Origin: Leisingera coralii | Lineage (GTDB): Bacteria > Pseudomonadota > Alphaproteobacteria > Rhodobacterales > Rhodobacteraceae | Length of the DNA: 64,000 nt | Direction of reading: 5' to 3' | Assembly: GCF_049056525.1 (NCBI RefSeq) | Contig: NZ_JBHUPT010000002.1 | Location: 124,001 to 188,000, forward strand | In this document: positions 40,514-49,165 of the stretch, one piece after another | Layout: the number at the start of each line of letters is the position of its first letter | Numbering within the stretch: position 1 is the stretch's first letter | Translations under genes and position numbers: made by a program | Notes under the pieces: model-generated | What the model saw: only the letters and a program-made list of their open reading frames with translations | Databases searched by the model: none | What the model was told of the DNA's origin: nothing

Positions 40514-41716
40514 TCAGCGCAGCCAGCCATCAGAGAACGCCACCCCGGTTACACCTGCAAACCGCGCCACCCGGTCCAGCTCTGCCTCCAGCCGTCTGGT
40601 GCGGGCCGCGCTCCATTTTACGTCTCTCTCCGGCCAGACGGCGGTCACGCGCAGCAAGTCTGCGTCGCGGTCTGCTTTCATGTCGATTCGGCCCGCAAGG
40701 CGTTCGCCCTCCAGCAGCGGGAAGACATAATAGCCGTATTGCCGTTTTGGGGCGGGGGTGAAAACCTCGATCCGGTAGTGAAAGCCGAACAGCCTGTCGG
40801 CCCGCTTACGGTCGCGCAGGGCCGGATCAAAGGGGCTGAGCACCCGCATCCGTCCCGGAGCCGGCCCCAGCTCTGCCGTCGCTTCAATGGTGCCGGGCCG
40901 GGCGAACACCCTGCGCAGATTGCCGTCCGCCTGCTCGGCTTCGATCTCCTCGAGCTCGCCCTGGCGCAGCTGTTCCGCACACCAGGCCTTGGCTTCCGCC
41001 GCGGAGGCGGTGTCCCAGAAGGCGGCGAGCTCTCCCGATGTGGCAAAGCCCAGCCGGTCCAAGGCGGCAGAGCACAGCCAGTTGACCGTCGCCGCTTCAT
41101 CGCAGCGGGCGCCGGGGCGCAGATGCTCCTCGATCACCCGCTCCGTCAGGTCATAGCGTTTCTGAAAGCCCTCGCGCCCTACCACCGTCAGCGCACCAGA
41201 GCGCCAAAGGTATTCCAGCGCGGTTTTGGATGGGTGCCAGTCCCACCAGCCGCCTGAGCCCTTTTTCTCGTCCTTGCCGACGTCGGAAGAGCTGACCGGC
41301 CCGTGATCGCGGACGTGGTTCAGGACGGTTTCAAACTGCGCCTCAAACCCGTCGCGCCGCCAGTTGCGCCAGCGCTTGCGCAGCAGTTCGGTATCGCGCT
41401 GAAACCTGAGATGCCAGTGCGGATAGAACGCCATCGGGATCATCGCGGCGTCATGGGTCCAATGCTCAAACAGCCCCCGGTCCCGCTCGTAGAGCCGTTT
41501 GAGGTTCTGCGTCCGGTAGCCCGGCCGGCGTGAATAGAGGATCACGTCATGGGCGCGCGCAACAGTGTTGATGCTGTCGAGCTGTACGAACCCCAGCCGC
41601 TGGATCAGCTCCAGCAGATCCGCACCTTTGGCCGGGCCTGCGGGCTGTTCCAGCAGCGCGTGGCGGTCCAGGAACAGCCGCCGCGCGCTTTGGTTGCCGA
41701 GCCGCTGCAGCGCCAT
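40514..41716 (-). CDS. YcaQ/AlkX-type DNA glycosylase (HTH_42)
   Basis: A 400-residue winged-helix protein. E. coli YcaQ removes interstrand cross-links and alkylated bases. Here GFVQLDSINTVARAHDVILYSRRPGY near residue 42 (given in pieces GFVQLDSINTVARAHDV and LYSRRPGY) keeps the QxD pair used for catalysis, and LFEHWTHDAAMIP follows. PKRQYGYYVFPLLEGERLAGRIDMK lies near the end. It overlaps the LacI gene by one base (TGATG). Confidence 0.8.
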   Translation of the reverse strand: MALQRLGNQSARRLFLDRHALLEQPAGPAKGADLLELIQRLGFVQLDSINTVARAHDVILYSRRPGYRTQNLKRLYERDRGLFEHWTHDAAMIPMAFYPHWHLRFQRDTELLRKRWRNWRRDGFEAQFETVLNHVRDHGPVSSSDVGKDEKKGSGGWWDWHPSKTALEYLWRSGALTVVGREGFQKRYDLTERVIEEHLRPGARCDEAATVNWLCSAALDRLGFATSGELAAFWDTASAAEAKAWCAEQLRQGELEEIEAEQADGNLRRVFARPGTIEATAELGPAPGRMRVLSPFDPALRDRKRADRLFGFHYRIEVFTPAPKRQYGYYVFPLLEGERLAGRIDMKADRDADLLRVTAVWPERDVKWSAARTRRLEAELDRVARFAGVTGVAFSDGWLR

Positions 41717-42741
41717 CAGCGCCGTTTCAGCGTATCGCCATAAGAGATGGTCGGGGTCAGTGTGACGTGAGTCTCGATCTCCGCGTCCGGATCCTCCAGC
41801 TGCGCGGCAATGATCTCAGCCGCCTTGCGGCCGATTTCCAGGCGGCAGGCATCCATGGTGGCAAGCTTGCGCGGCAGCCCCTGCAGCAGCTCCACGCCGT
41901 TGAAACCGGCGAGGCCGATCTGGCCCGGGACGTCGATGCCCTGATCCAACAGGTACAGCAAGCCGCCTGCACCGATCATGTCGTTGGAATAATAGAGGAA
42001 ATCCAGTTCCGGCGAGCGCTCCAGCATGGCCTGGGTCATCTCGCGGCCCTTGGCCAGGGCCGAGCCGCCGGAATAAAACTCGCGGTCCTCGATTTCCACA
42101 CCTTCCTTGGCCAGCGCCTCGGTAAAGCCTTCGAAGCGTTTACGGGCGCGGTGGTCGAGTGGCATCTTGGTGCCCATGAAGCCGATGTGCCGGTAGCCCG
42201 CCTTGAGGATCGCCTTGGCCATCTCGCGGCCGGCACGGCGGTGGGAAATGCCGACCATCGCGTCCACCGGCTTGCCGTCGGTGTCCATGATCTCCACCAC
42301 AGGGATGCCGGCGCTGTTCAGCATGGCGCGGGCGGCTTCGGTATGCTCAAGCCCTGCAATGATCACGCCGGAGGGGCGCCACGAGAGCATCTCGTACAGC
42401 ACCTTTTCCTCTTTCTCGGGCTGATAGTCGGTGACGCCGACAACCGGCTGCAGCTCGGTGTTTTCCAGCACCTTGTTGATGCCGGTAAGCACCTCGGGGA
42501 ACACCATGTTGGATAGCGACGGTATGATCACCGCCACCAGATTCACCCGGTTCGAGGCCAGCGCACCGGCAATCTTGTTGGGCACATAGCCCAGTTCCTT
42601 GGCGGCGCTCAGCACTTTGGTGCGCGTCTTCTCCGACACGTCCCCGCGGTTGCGCAGCACGCGGCTCACGGTCATTTCGGAAACACCGGTCGCCTCAGAT
42701 ACATCGCGAAGGGTGAGCGGGCGCTTGCTGTCCGTTGTCAC
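41716..42741 (-). CDS. LacI-family regulator (GntR-like)
   Basis: A 341-residue LacI protein. The N-terminal LTLRDVSEATGVSEMTVSRVLRN is the helix-turn-helix plus hinge, and the periplasmic-binding-like domain begins LVAVIIPSLSNMVFPEVL. ELDFLYYSNDMIGAGGLLYLLDQ is typical of the gluconate GntR subgroup. It probably represses a sugar-acid or related operon. No such operon is adjacent; the overlapping YcaQ gene may be carried along. Confidence 0.88.
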   Translation of the reverse strand: MTTDSKRPLTLRDVSEATGVSEMTVSRVLRNRGDVSEKTRTKVLSAAKELGYVPNKIAGALASNRVNLVAVIIPSLSNMVFPEVLTGINKVLENTELQPVVGVTDYQPEKEEKVLYEMLSWRPSGVIIAGLEHTEAARAMLNSAGIPVVEIMDTDGKPVDAMVGISHRRAGREMAKAILKAGYRHIGFMGTKMPLDHRARKRFEGFTEALAKEGVEIEDREFYSGGSALAKGREMTQAMLERSPELDFLYYSNDMIGAGGLLYLLDQGIDVPGQIGLAGFNGVELLQGLPRKLATMDACRLEIGRKAAEIIAAQLEDPDAEIETHVTLTPTISYGDTLKRR

Positions 42742-42887
42742 GTTATTGAGCCTCTTGTTACTGCTGCATTCAGGTTAGCGCAGACATCTGCTGCTGCACA
42801 ATGGAAACTGCGCGCGGCAAATCGGCTGCTGGCGCTGTCCATCCCATTGTGATCGCAGGATGGATTTGCTATCGCGTAAACACGCGC

Positions 42888-42964
42888 GGCCCCGTGGCTC
42901 AACTGGATAGAGCAGCCCCCTCCTAAGGGGCAGGTTGCAGGTTCGAATCCTGCCGGGGTCGCCA
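42888..42964 (+). tRNA. tRNA-Arg (anticodon CCT)
   Basis: A 77-base cloverleaf: GGCCCCG pairs with CGGGGTC; the anticodon stem GCCCC/GGGGC encloses CTCCTAA, giving anticodon CCT; the T arm is GCAGGTTCGAATCCTGC; and CCA is encoded. No integrase is beside it. The 205 bases after it show no gene. Confidence 0.97.
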
Positions 42965-43169
42965 GTAAACTTCCTGAAATCAATGGATTGAAGTGTAGCT
43001 TCCTTGGCCGTTGAAACACGCATTCTGGCCGGGGGGCTTTGGGGTTGCCTGTTCCAGCTTCAACCGCGTGCCAGTTTCCGGAGTTGGAGGGCTGTCATTG
43101 GCTCCAAAGCCCAAACCGGAAGCTGGATCCAGCCTGCCAATCAAACATGGCGTTTCAGGGAAGTAATGA

Positions 43170-44189
43170 TCAAGCGGAATGTTCTGGAAAGCAGGACGCC
43201 GCGCGGGTGGCGCTGGGCAGTTCGCCAAAGCGGGCGCGGTAGAGCTGGGAAAAGCGGCCCAGGTGGGAAAAGCCGCTGTCATAGGCGATGCTGCTGACCG
43301 GCGTCCCGGCGGGGCGGGACAGCAGCAGGTAGCGGGCCAAATCCAGCCGCAACTCACGCAGGTACTCCACCGGAGTCAGGCCGAAATGCCGGCGGAACCC
43401 GGCTTGCAGGGTGCGGATGCTGCAGCCGGCCGCGGCGGCAATGGCAGAGACGGTCAGCGGCTCGGCGGCATTGGCATGGATATAGTCCTGCGCGCGGCGG
43501 ATTTGCAGGCTGCTGCCTTGCGGCGCGCGCGGGGTCAGAAGATGGCGGATGTTGCTTTGCTGATGGGTCAGCAGGCCGAGGATCAGCTGCTCTTCGATCA
43601 CCTGCTGCTGCAGTGCGCTCCAGTGGCCGAAACCGGCCCGGGCATCGGTAGCGCGGACACAGGCGATGAATTGCCGGGCCCAGCCGTGCAAAGGGCCCGC
43701 GCTAACTGGTGCCGCGGTGGTAAAAACCACCGGCTCGGACAGCGGCAGCCCGGCGGCGCGTTCGGCGATTCCGTGCAGCGCGTCCCGGTCGATCTGCAGC
43801 AGCAACATCCGGCAGTCGGCGTGCCAGGTCATCTGTGTTGCCCGCGTCGGGTTGAGCACGGTGGCCTGGCCTGTGTTCGAGTCCACTGCCGCCGCGCCAT
43901 TGGCGACTTGGGCGCTGCCGCTGATGGGCATTTGCACAAGATAGAAGTCCTGCAGCTCACCGGGGTCTATCTGCACGGCAGAGCCGTAACTCAGGAAATT
44001 GAGCGACAGGTTGCGCCCGGGTACATGGTTGTGCCGGGTACCGAAACTGGGGGTCTCGGCAACAGGCCGCAGGTTGTGGTCGCAGAATTTTCGCGCCACA
44101 AGCGCGCGGGCCTCGTCGATGTCGCGGCTGTGAAATTGCCGCCACGCGCGTAAGGGCTCGCGATTATGTGCCGTCTGCTGTCTGGTCAT
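43170..44189 (-). CDS. AraC-family regulator (AraC_binding_2)
   Basis: A 339-residue regulator with a large sensor domain (LSLNFLSYGSAVQIDPGEL, FYLVQMPISGSAQV) and a C-terminal double HTH: LTVSAIAAAAGCSIRTLQAGFRRHFGLTPVEYLRELRLDLARYLL in pieces (VSAIAAAAGCSIRTLQAGF and LTPVEYLRELRL). It is divergent from the cupin-monooxygenase pair, its probable target. Regulators of this class typically respond to aromatic or terpenoid compounds, but the ligand is not known. Confidence 0.88.
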   Translation of the reverse strand: MTRQQTAHNREPLRAWRQFHSRDIDEARALVARKFCDHNLRPVAETPSFGTRHNHVPGRNLSLNFLSYGSAVQIDPGELQDFYLVQMPISGSAQVANGAAAVDSNTGQATVLNPTRATQMTWHADCRMLLLQIDRDALHGIAERAAGLPLSEPVVFTTAAPVSAGPLHGWARQFIACVRATDARAGFGHWSALQQQVIEEQLILGLLTHQQSNIRHLLTPRAPQGSSLQIRRAQDYIHANAAEPLTVSAIAAAAGCSIRTLQAGFRRHFGLTPVEYLRELRLDLARYLLLSRPAGTPVSSIAYDSGFSHLGRFSQLYRARFGELPSATRAASCFPEHSA

Positions 44190-44314
44190 CTGCGCAGCCT
44201 AACACGGTACCGAAATCAGGCAATCGCGCGCGTCTGCGCTATTTTGCGCATTCTGGATAATCCTTTTCCACTGCTGCCCCTAGGCTCGATGAATGAGCGA
44301 TAAGGGAGGAAACC

Positions 44315-44758
44315 ATGGCTCTGGATCAGGGAATCACCAAGGCGGCCGGCGGGCTGGAGGGCTTGTCCTGGAATGTCGTCGGGCACACCTATACGCCCAA
44401 GCTGCACAGCGAGAACGCCTTTATCTGGCACGCGGTCATTCCGGACGGAACCTTTGTGCCGCCGCATGTGCACCCCACCCAGGATGAGTGGATTACCATG
44501 CTGGATGGCACGCTGGACGTCGAGTTCGGCGGTGAGGTTTATCAGGCCGGGCCGGGCGACACGGTGCGGATGCCGATGGGGGTGGCGCATGGCATCTTCA
44601 ACCGCTCCGGGGCGCAGGCCACCTGCGTGTTCGGGGTGGCGCCGTCGCGCAAGCTGTTCGAGCTGTTCTGCGCGCTGGACGGGGTGACCGACCCGGAAGA
44701 GCTGGTGCGGCTGTCGGCGCTGCATGAGGTCGATTTCCTGCCGCCCCCGTCGGAATAA
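44315..44758 (+). CDS. Cupin-domain protein
   Basis: A 147-residue single-cupin protein. FVPPHVHPTQDEW gives the histidine-rich first motif (two His and a Glu-like Asp for metal), and PGDTVRMPMGVAHGIFN the second. It starts right after a GGGAGG ribosome site. It comes before the flavin monooxygenase by 11 bases, so it may modify or bind the same compound. Confidence 0.85.
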   Translation: MALDQGITKAAGGLEGLSWNVVGHTYTPKLHSENAFIWHAVIPDGTFVPPHVHPTQDEWITMLDGTLDVEFGGEVYQAGPGDTVRMPMGVAHGIFNRSGAQATCVFGVAPSRKLFELFCALDGVTDPEELVRLSALHEVDFLPPPSE

Positions 44759-44769
44759 GGGAGGCAGAC

Positions 44770-46257
44770 ATGGTAAAACGCAAGACGGTCGCCGTGATCG
44801 GGGGCGGGGTAAGCGGGCTGGCCGCGGCCAAGGCCTTTGCCGAAAGGGGGCATCAGGTTCTGGGATATGAGCGCAGCCATGACCTGGGCGGGGTGTGGGA
44901 GCCTTCTCGCTCTTATCCCGGGGTGCAGACGCAATCGCCCAAGGACCTGTACTGCTATACCGACCATCCGATGCCGGAAGATTATCCGGAATGGCCCAAG
45001 GGGCCGCAGGTGCATGCCTATCTGCATTCCTATGCGGATAAGCATGATCTGCACCGCCTGTTCCAGCTGAACACCAATGTGCTGGAAATGGACCGGCGCC
45101 CGGACGGGCAGCCGGGCTGGCGGCTGGTGATCGAGACAGGCGGCGAGACCCGGGTGCAGGACGTGGATTTTGCCGTGGTCTGCACCGGACAGTTTTCCGA
45201 GAAGAACATCCTGACCCATCCCGGGCAGGAGGCCTTCACCGCGCAGGGCGGGGAGGTGATGCACTCCTCTGAGTATCTGGATCCCGAACATGCGCGCGGC
45301 AAGCGGGTGGTGGTGCTGGGCGGCTCCAAGTCCGCCACCGACGTGGCGGTGAACGCCGCGCAGAACGGTGCCAGGCAAGTCCACCTTGTCTACCGGCAGA
45401 ATGTCTGGCGGGTGCCGTATTTCGTCGGCGGCATCAACTTCAAGCGGCTGCTCTACATGCGGGCGCAGGAGGTTCAGTTCAACGGCTGGGGCCGCAGCTG
45501 GCTGCACAAGGCCTTCTATGGCCTGGCCAAGCCGCTGATCTGGGCAAATTTCCGCGGGTTAGAGACGCTTTTGAAGCTGCAGCTGGGGTTGAAGAAGTGG
45601 GACATGGTGCCCGATATCCCGATCGAAAAGGATGTTTCCTGCTCGGTGCCCATCGTGACGCCGGGACTGTACGAAGGCTTCAAGTACGGCTCGATCCTGC
45701 CGCACCGCACCACCTTCTCGCATTATGACGGTGACGAAATTGTGCTGGAAAACGGTGAGCGTATCGGTGCCGATCTGGTGATCTCGGCCGTCGGGTGGAA
45801 ACTGGGCATTCCCTATCTGGCGCAGCAGCATCTGGACAAGCTGATCGAGGCGGATGGCCAGTACCGGACCTACCGCCTGGCGGTGAACCCGGACCTGCCT
45901 GAGATGGGCTTTGTCGGCTTCAACTCCAGCTTCTGCACGATTCTGTCGGCGGAGATGGTGGCGAACTGGCTGGTGCGTTATGCCGACGGCAAGCTGGCAC
46001 GGCAGCCGTCGCGGGCGGAGATGGAGGAGAACATCCAGATGATGCTCGACTGGCGCCGTAAGGAGCGCCCGGCCGCACAGATCTATGGAGGGCTGTGCTC
46101 GGCCCCGTTCCATTTCAAGCATTTCGACGAGCTGCTGATGGATATGGGCGCGACGCAATGGAAACGGTCGAATCCGCTGGCCGAGCAATTCGCACCGCCC
46201 GACGCCAGCGCCTATGGCCGCTTTCTGGCGACGGCGCCGCAATATCAGGCGGCCTGA
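44770..46257 (+). CDS. Flavin-containing monooxygenase-type protein
   Basis: A 495-residue FAD/NADPH enzyme. The FAD site is VIGGGVSGLAAAKAFAERG at the N-terminus; the second Rossmann site is VVVLGGSKSATDVAVNA, and HSSEYLDPE stands where FMO family proteins have HSSxY. Two GxGxxG-like folds and the length fit FMO or Baeyer-Villiger-type enzymes. Substrate and reaction cannot be told; the cupin partner and AraC gene point to an inducible catabolic step. AGGGAGG precedes the ATG. Confidence 0.82.
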   Translation: MVKRKTVAVIGGGVSGLAAAKAFAERGHQVLGYERSHDLGGVWEPSRSYPGVQTQSPKDLYCYTDHPMPEDYPEWPKGPQVHAYLHSYADKHDLHRLFQLNTNVLEMDRRPDGQPGWRLVIETGGETRVQDVDFAVVCTGQFSEKNILTHPGQEAFTAQGGEVMHSSEYLDPEHARGKRVVVLGGSKSATDVAVNAAQNGARQVHLVYRQNVWRVPYFVGGINFKRLLYMRAQEVQFNGWGRSWLHKAFYGLAKPLIWANFRGLETLLKLQLGLKKWDMVPDIPIEKDVSCSVPIVTPGLYEGFKYGSILPHRTTFSHYDGDEIVLENGERIGADLVISAVGWKLGIPYLAQQHLDKLIEADGQYRTYRLAVNPDLPEMGFVGFNSSFCTILSAEMVANWLVRYADGKLARQPSRAEMEENIQMMLDWRRKERPAAQIYGGLCSAPFHFKHFDELLMDMGATQWKRSNPLAEQFAPPDASAYGRFLATAPQYQAA

Positions 46258-46352
46258 GGCCCGCCCCTGCGCCTGCCGGAAACGGCGGGCGCACATGCTT
46301 TAGCGGTCACGGAGCTGCTGCTGCGATGCGCTGTTTTTCGAGTGAGGGGGGA

Positions 46353-46439
46353 TGGTGCCCAGGAGAGGACTCGAACCTCCACGTCCATACGGACACTAGC
46401 ACCTGAAGCTAGCGCGTCTACCAATTCCGCCACCTGGGC
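46353..46439 (-). tRNA. tRNA-Leu (anticodon CAG)
   Basis: Read on the minus strand: GCCCAGG pairs with CCTGGGC; the anticodon stem CTAGC/GCTAG encloses TTCAGGT, giving anticodon CAG; the long variable arm TGTCCGTATGGACG suits a leucine tRNA; and CCA is encoded at 46353-46355. Confidence 0.97.
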
Positions 46440-46608
46440 AGGTGTCGTGAGGAGGGCGTATAAGGGGAGTCGCGAACAGCGTCAAACGCAAAATGCGCGT
46501 CTTTGACGAATTTCCTGAAAATCTGCCTGATGATTGTTTTCCCAAGTGAATCCAGTGCTTTGGCGGAAGCGGCCGGATTTTGGTCTTCCCGGAATTCCGG
46601 GTGCCGGT

Positions 46609-46622
46609 TTGATCCTGCGCAA
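46609..46622 (+). promoter_or_regulatory. FnrL-type box upstream of hemN
   Basis: TTGATCCTGCGCAA matches TTGAT-N4-ATCAA with two mismatches in the right half. It is 35 bases before the hemN ATG. In Rhodobacter hemN genes are known FnrL targets. Confidence 0.6.
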
Positions 46623-46656
46623 AGTGGCGGATTTGCAAAAGGGGCATAGGAAAGTC

Positions 46657-48012
46657 ATGAAACAGATTGACCGCCTCCAAGCCCTTGGGCTGTTCGACAG
46701 CCGGGTGCCCCGCTACACCTCTTACCCGACCGCGCCGGTGTTCTCTGCAGCCGTTGGCGCCGCGGAGCAGGCCCGCGAGCTGCAGGCGCTGGATCCGGAT
46801 GTGCCGGTCTCCGTGTACCTGCATATCCCGTTCTGCGAGCGGCTGTGCTGGTTCTGCGCCTGCCGCACGCAAGGCACCCAGACGCTGAGCCCGGTGGAGA
46901 GTTACATCGGCACGCTGGAGCAGGAGCTGAAGCTGGTGGCGCCGCTTCTGCCCAAAGGCTTGCGGATGGGGCGTATGCATTGGGGCGGCGGCACGCCGAC
47001 CATCCTGCCGCCCGCTTTGATTCACCGGCTGGCGCAGGCGGTGAAGGCAGTGTTCCCGCATACTGACGATTGGGAGTTCTCGGTGGAGATCGACCCGACC
47101 ATGGTGGACCGGGACAAGATCGCGGCGCTGGCGGCGGAAGGCATGAACCGTGCCAGCATCGGCATCCAGGATTTCGATCCGCTGGTGCAGCAGGCGATCG
47201 GCCGGGCCCAGCCGTTTGAGGTGACCAAGGCCTGTGTCGAGGACCTGCGCGCAGCGGGCATCAACTCGCTGAATGCCGATCTGGTCTATGGCCTGCCGCA
47301 TCAGACGCAGGCACGGATGGCGGACACGGTGGAGAAGGTGCTGAGCCTGAACCCCGACCGGCTGGCGCTGTTCGGCTATGCGCATGTGCCTTGGGTGGCC
47401 AAGCGGCAGAAGCTGATCAAGGAAGAGACGCTGCCGGACGATCTGGCGCGGTATCATCTGGCCGGGCTGGCGGCGGAGAAGTTCTCTGAGGAAGGTTTTG
47501 GGGCCATTGGCATCGACCATTTCGCCAAACCCAGTGACGGGCTGGCGGCGGCAGCCCGCACCGGCCACCTGCGCCGCAATTTCCAAGGCTACACGGATGA
47601 CACTTGCCCGACACTGATCGGGTTCGGGGCGTCGTCCATCTCCCGCTTTGCCGGCGGCTACATCCAGAACGCGGCGGCCACGCCTGCATACGTGCAGAGG
47701 GTTGAGGCAGGCCAGCTGCCCGGTGCGCGCGGCCATGTCATGAGCCAGGAGGACTTGTTGCGCGGCCGCGCCATTGAGATGCTGATGTGCGAATTCCGGC
47801 TCGACCGGGCTGAACTGCGGCAGCGGTTTGGGGATCTGGCGGCAAGCCTGGATGCAGATCTGGCGCAGATCGCGGCCCGCTTCGGCGATCTGGTGCATTT
47901 GGACGATGAAGCGCTGGCGATCCTCCCCGAGGGCCGCCCGCTGACCCGGATCATCGCCAGCTGTTTTGATGCGCATGTGCCCGAAGGCGTGCGCTACAGC
48001 CGGGCGTCCTGA
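46657..48012 (+). CDS. hemN: Oxygen-independent coproporphyrinogen III oxidase
   Basis: A 451-residue radical-SAM enzyme of heme synthesis under low oxygen. The cluster motif CERLCWFCAC gives the C-x3-C-x2-C ligands; RYTSYPTAPVF and HWGGGTPT are family-like, and GLPHQTQARMADTV follows. The ATG at 46657 fits HemN (MKQIDRLQALGLFDSRVPRYTSYP in parts). An in-frame start at 46534 is rejected. It is preceded by an FNR-like site and leads into the nitrite reductase region. Confidence 0.93.
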   Translation: MKQIDRLQALGLFDSRVPRYTSYPTAPVFSAAVGAAEQARELQALDPDVPVSVYLHIPFCERLCWFCACRTQGTQTLSPVESYIGTLEQELKLVAPLLPKGLRMGRMHWGGGTPTILPPALIHRLAQAVKAVFPHTDDWEFSVEIDPTMVDRDKIAALAAEGMNRASIGIQDFDPLVQQAIGRAQPFEVTKACVEDLRAAGINSLNADLVYGLPHQTQARMADTVEKVLSLNPDRLALFGYAHVPWVAKRQKLIKEETLPDDLARYHLAGLAAEKFSEEGFGAIGIDHFAKPSDGLAAAARTGHLRRNFQGYTDDTCPTLIGFGASSISRFAGGYIQNAAATPAYVQRVEAGQLPGARGHVMSQEDLLRGRAIEMLMCEFRLDRAELRQRFGDLAASLDADLAQIAARFGDLVHLDDEALAILPEGRPLTRIIASCFDAHVPEGVRYSRAS

Positions 48013-48013
48013 A

Positions 48014-48290
48014 CCGGGAGCGGGGCGCTCCCGCCTGTTCCAGGGCCTCCTGCTGGAGGCCTTTCACAGTTGGGCATGGCGCTGTGCTGACGCACAGCGC
48101 TGCTTTCCTCAATGAACCCGCCGCTTGCTGGTGCCGGGTCAAATGCCGTGTTTGCCGGCAAGTCACGGCGCGGCCTGCCTTGCAACGGTATTTTTGGCTG
48201 AACAGGCAGCGCAGCTGCCGGGCCCAAGGCCGCCAAGGTGCGCCGGCGCAGCCGGGGCACCTGCGGGCGCGGGAGTACCCCGGCTGGAAT
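48014..48290. repeat. Non-coding GC-rich repeat region (family C copy)
   Basis: After hemN comes GGGAGCGGGGCGCTCCC with CCTGTTCCAG, then GGCCTCC-TGCT-GGAGGCC, CACAGTTGGGC and GCGCTGTGCTGACGCACAGCGC. GCTGCCGGGCCCAAGG follows at 48211-48226. These pieces also occur at 1795-1945, in a different order. No gene is seen. Confidence 0.5.
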
Positions 48291-48294
48291 CATC

Positions 48295-49089
48295 TCAGCT
48301 GTCTTTCACCAGCCGGAACCCCAGGTAATCCGGCGGCAGTCCGACGGCGCAGCCGCCGACGCTGGCGTCCCGGATGAAGTCGATCACAACCGCCCGGTGG
48401 CGGCCGCCGGTGATGCGGGCGCTGCAGTAAGGATCGCCAAGCTCCAGGCTGCCGTCCTTAAGCACCTCGCCGTTCTGCATGCAGCCGCCGGTCCATTCCC
48501 AGATGTTGCCGCCGAGCCCGGTGAGGCCGTTGCTATTGGCCCCGGGCTCGCTTTTCGGGTCCTGAGCGGGTCCTGGCAGGCCGCGCAGCGTGACGCCGCG
48601 GGCGTATTGGCGCAGCCAGCGCTGAGCCGGGTCGCCGCCATCCGTCTCGACCGCCTCGTCGCCAAAGATTTCGGCCGCAGCGAGCTGCCATTCGGCTTCG
48701 TCCGGCAGCCGCCAGCTCTCTCCGGTTTCCTTGGAATACCATTGAGAATAGGCGGTGGCGTCGTGCCAGCTGACATGTGTTTGCGGCTGGCTGCCTTCTG
48801 CCGGGGTGCTGTCCGCTTCCTTGCAGGCGCCCGCTGCCACGCAGGCCGCATATTCCGCGCCTGAAACCTGATGTTTCATGATTTCAAATGCCGCAACAGG
48901 CCGCCGCTGTTCCGGCGGCACCACGCTTTTGCCGTTGCGGTGAAAGTTTCCGATCGGGCGGTAGGCGATTGTGTCTGCAGCGATGGATACGGTTTCGGCC
49001 TGCGGTGCCGGTTCCTTGACAGCGGAATACCAGAGCCCCGGCAGGCCAATGGCGGCGGCAAGCCCGGCGGCAATCAGCTCAACTTTCAT
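48295..49089 (-). CDS. nirV: NirV-like SUMF1-domain protein
   Basis: A 264-residue protein of the formylglycine-generating enzyme fold with an N-terminal membrane or signal segment (VELIAAGLAAAIGLPGLWYS). AFEIMKHQVSGAEYAACV and LGGNIWEWTGGC plus DYLGFRLVKD are SUMF1 signatures. It lies 76 bases after nirK on the same strand, the place held by nirV in many denitrifiers. NirV's role is not settled. The cysteine pair of true FGE was not seen. Confidence 0.88.
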   Translation of the reverse strand: MKVELIAAGLAAAIGLPGLWYSAVKEPAPQAETVSIAADTIAYRPIGNFHRNGKSVVPPEQRRPVAAFEIMKHQVSGAEYAACVAAGACKEADSTPAEGSQPQTHVSWHDATAYSQWYSKETGESWRLPDEAEWQLAAAEIFGDEAVETDGGDPAQRWLRQYARGVTLRGLPGPAQDPKSEPGANSNGLTGLGGNIWEWTGGCMQNGEVLKDGSLELGDPYCSARITGGRHRAVVIDFIRDASVGGCAVGLPPDYLGFRLVKDS

Positions 49090-49165
49090 GTCTGCGTCCC
49101 TTCAAGGCAAAAACGGGCGGCCGCGTGATGCAGCCGCCCGATCCAGTTTCCGATCCGGCCGAAGG

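Noticed and set aside
42888..42964. tRNA-Arg as a second island attachment site
   Set aside because: No integrase, AT-rich cargo or repeated tRNA end is beside it.
35244..43000. A right-hand copy of the tRNA-Lys 3' end that would close the island
   Set aside because: No matching run was found by eye; only the general T-arm text common to tRNAs occurs at tRNA-Arg.
46396..47976. A 526-codon minus-strand frame over hemN that runs into tRNA-Leu
   Set aside because: It overlaps a tRNA and a known enzyme on the other strand.
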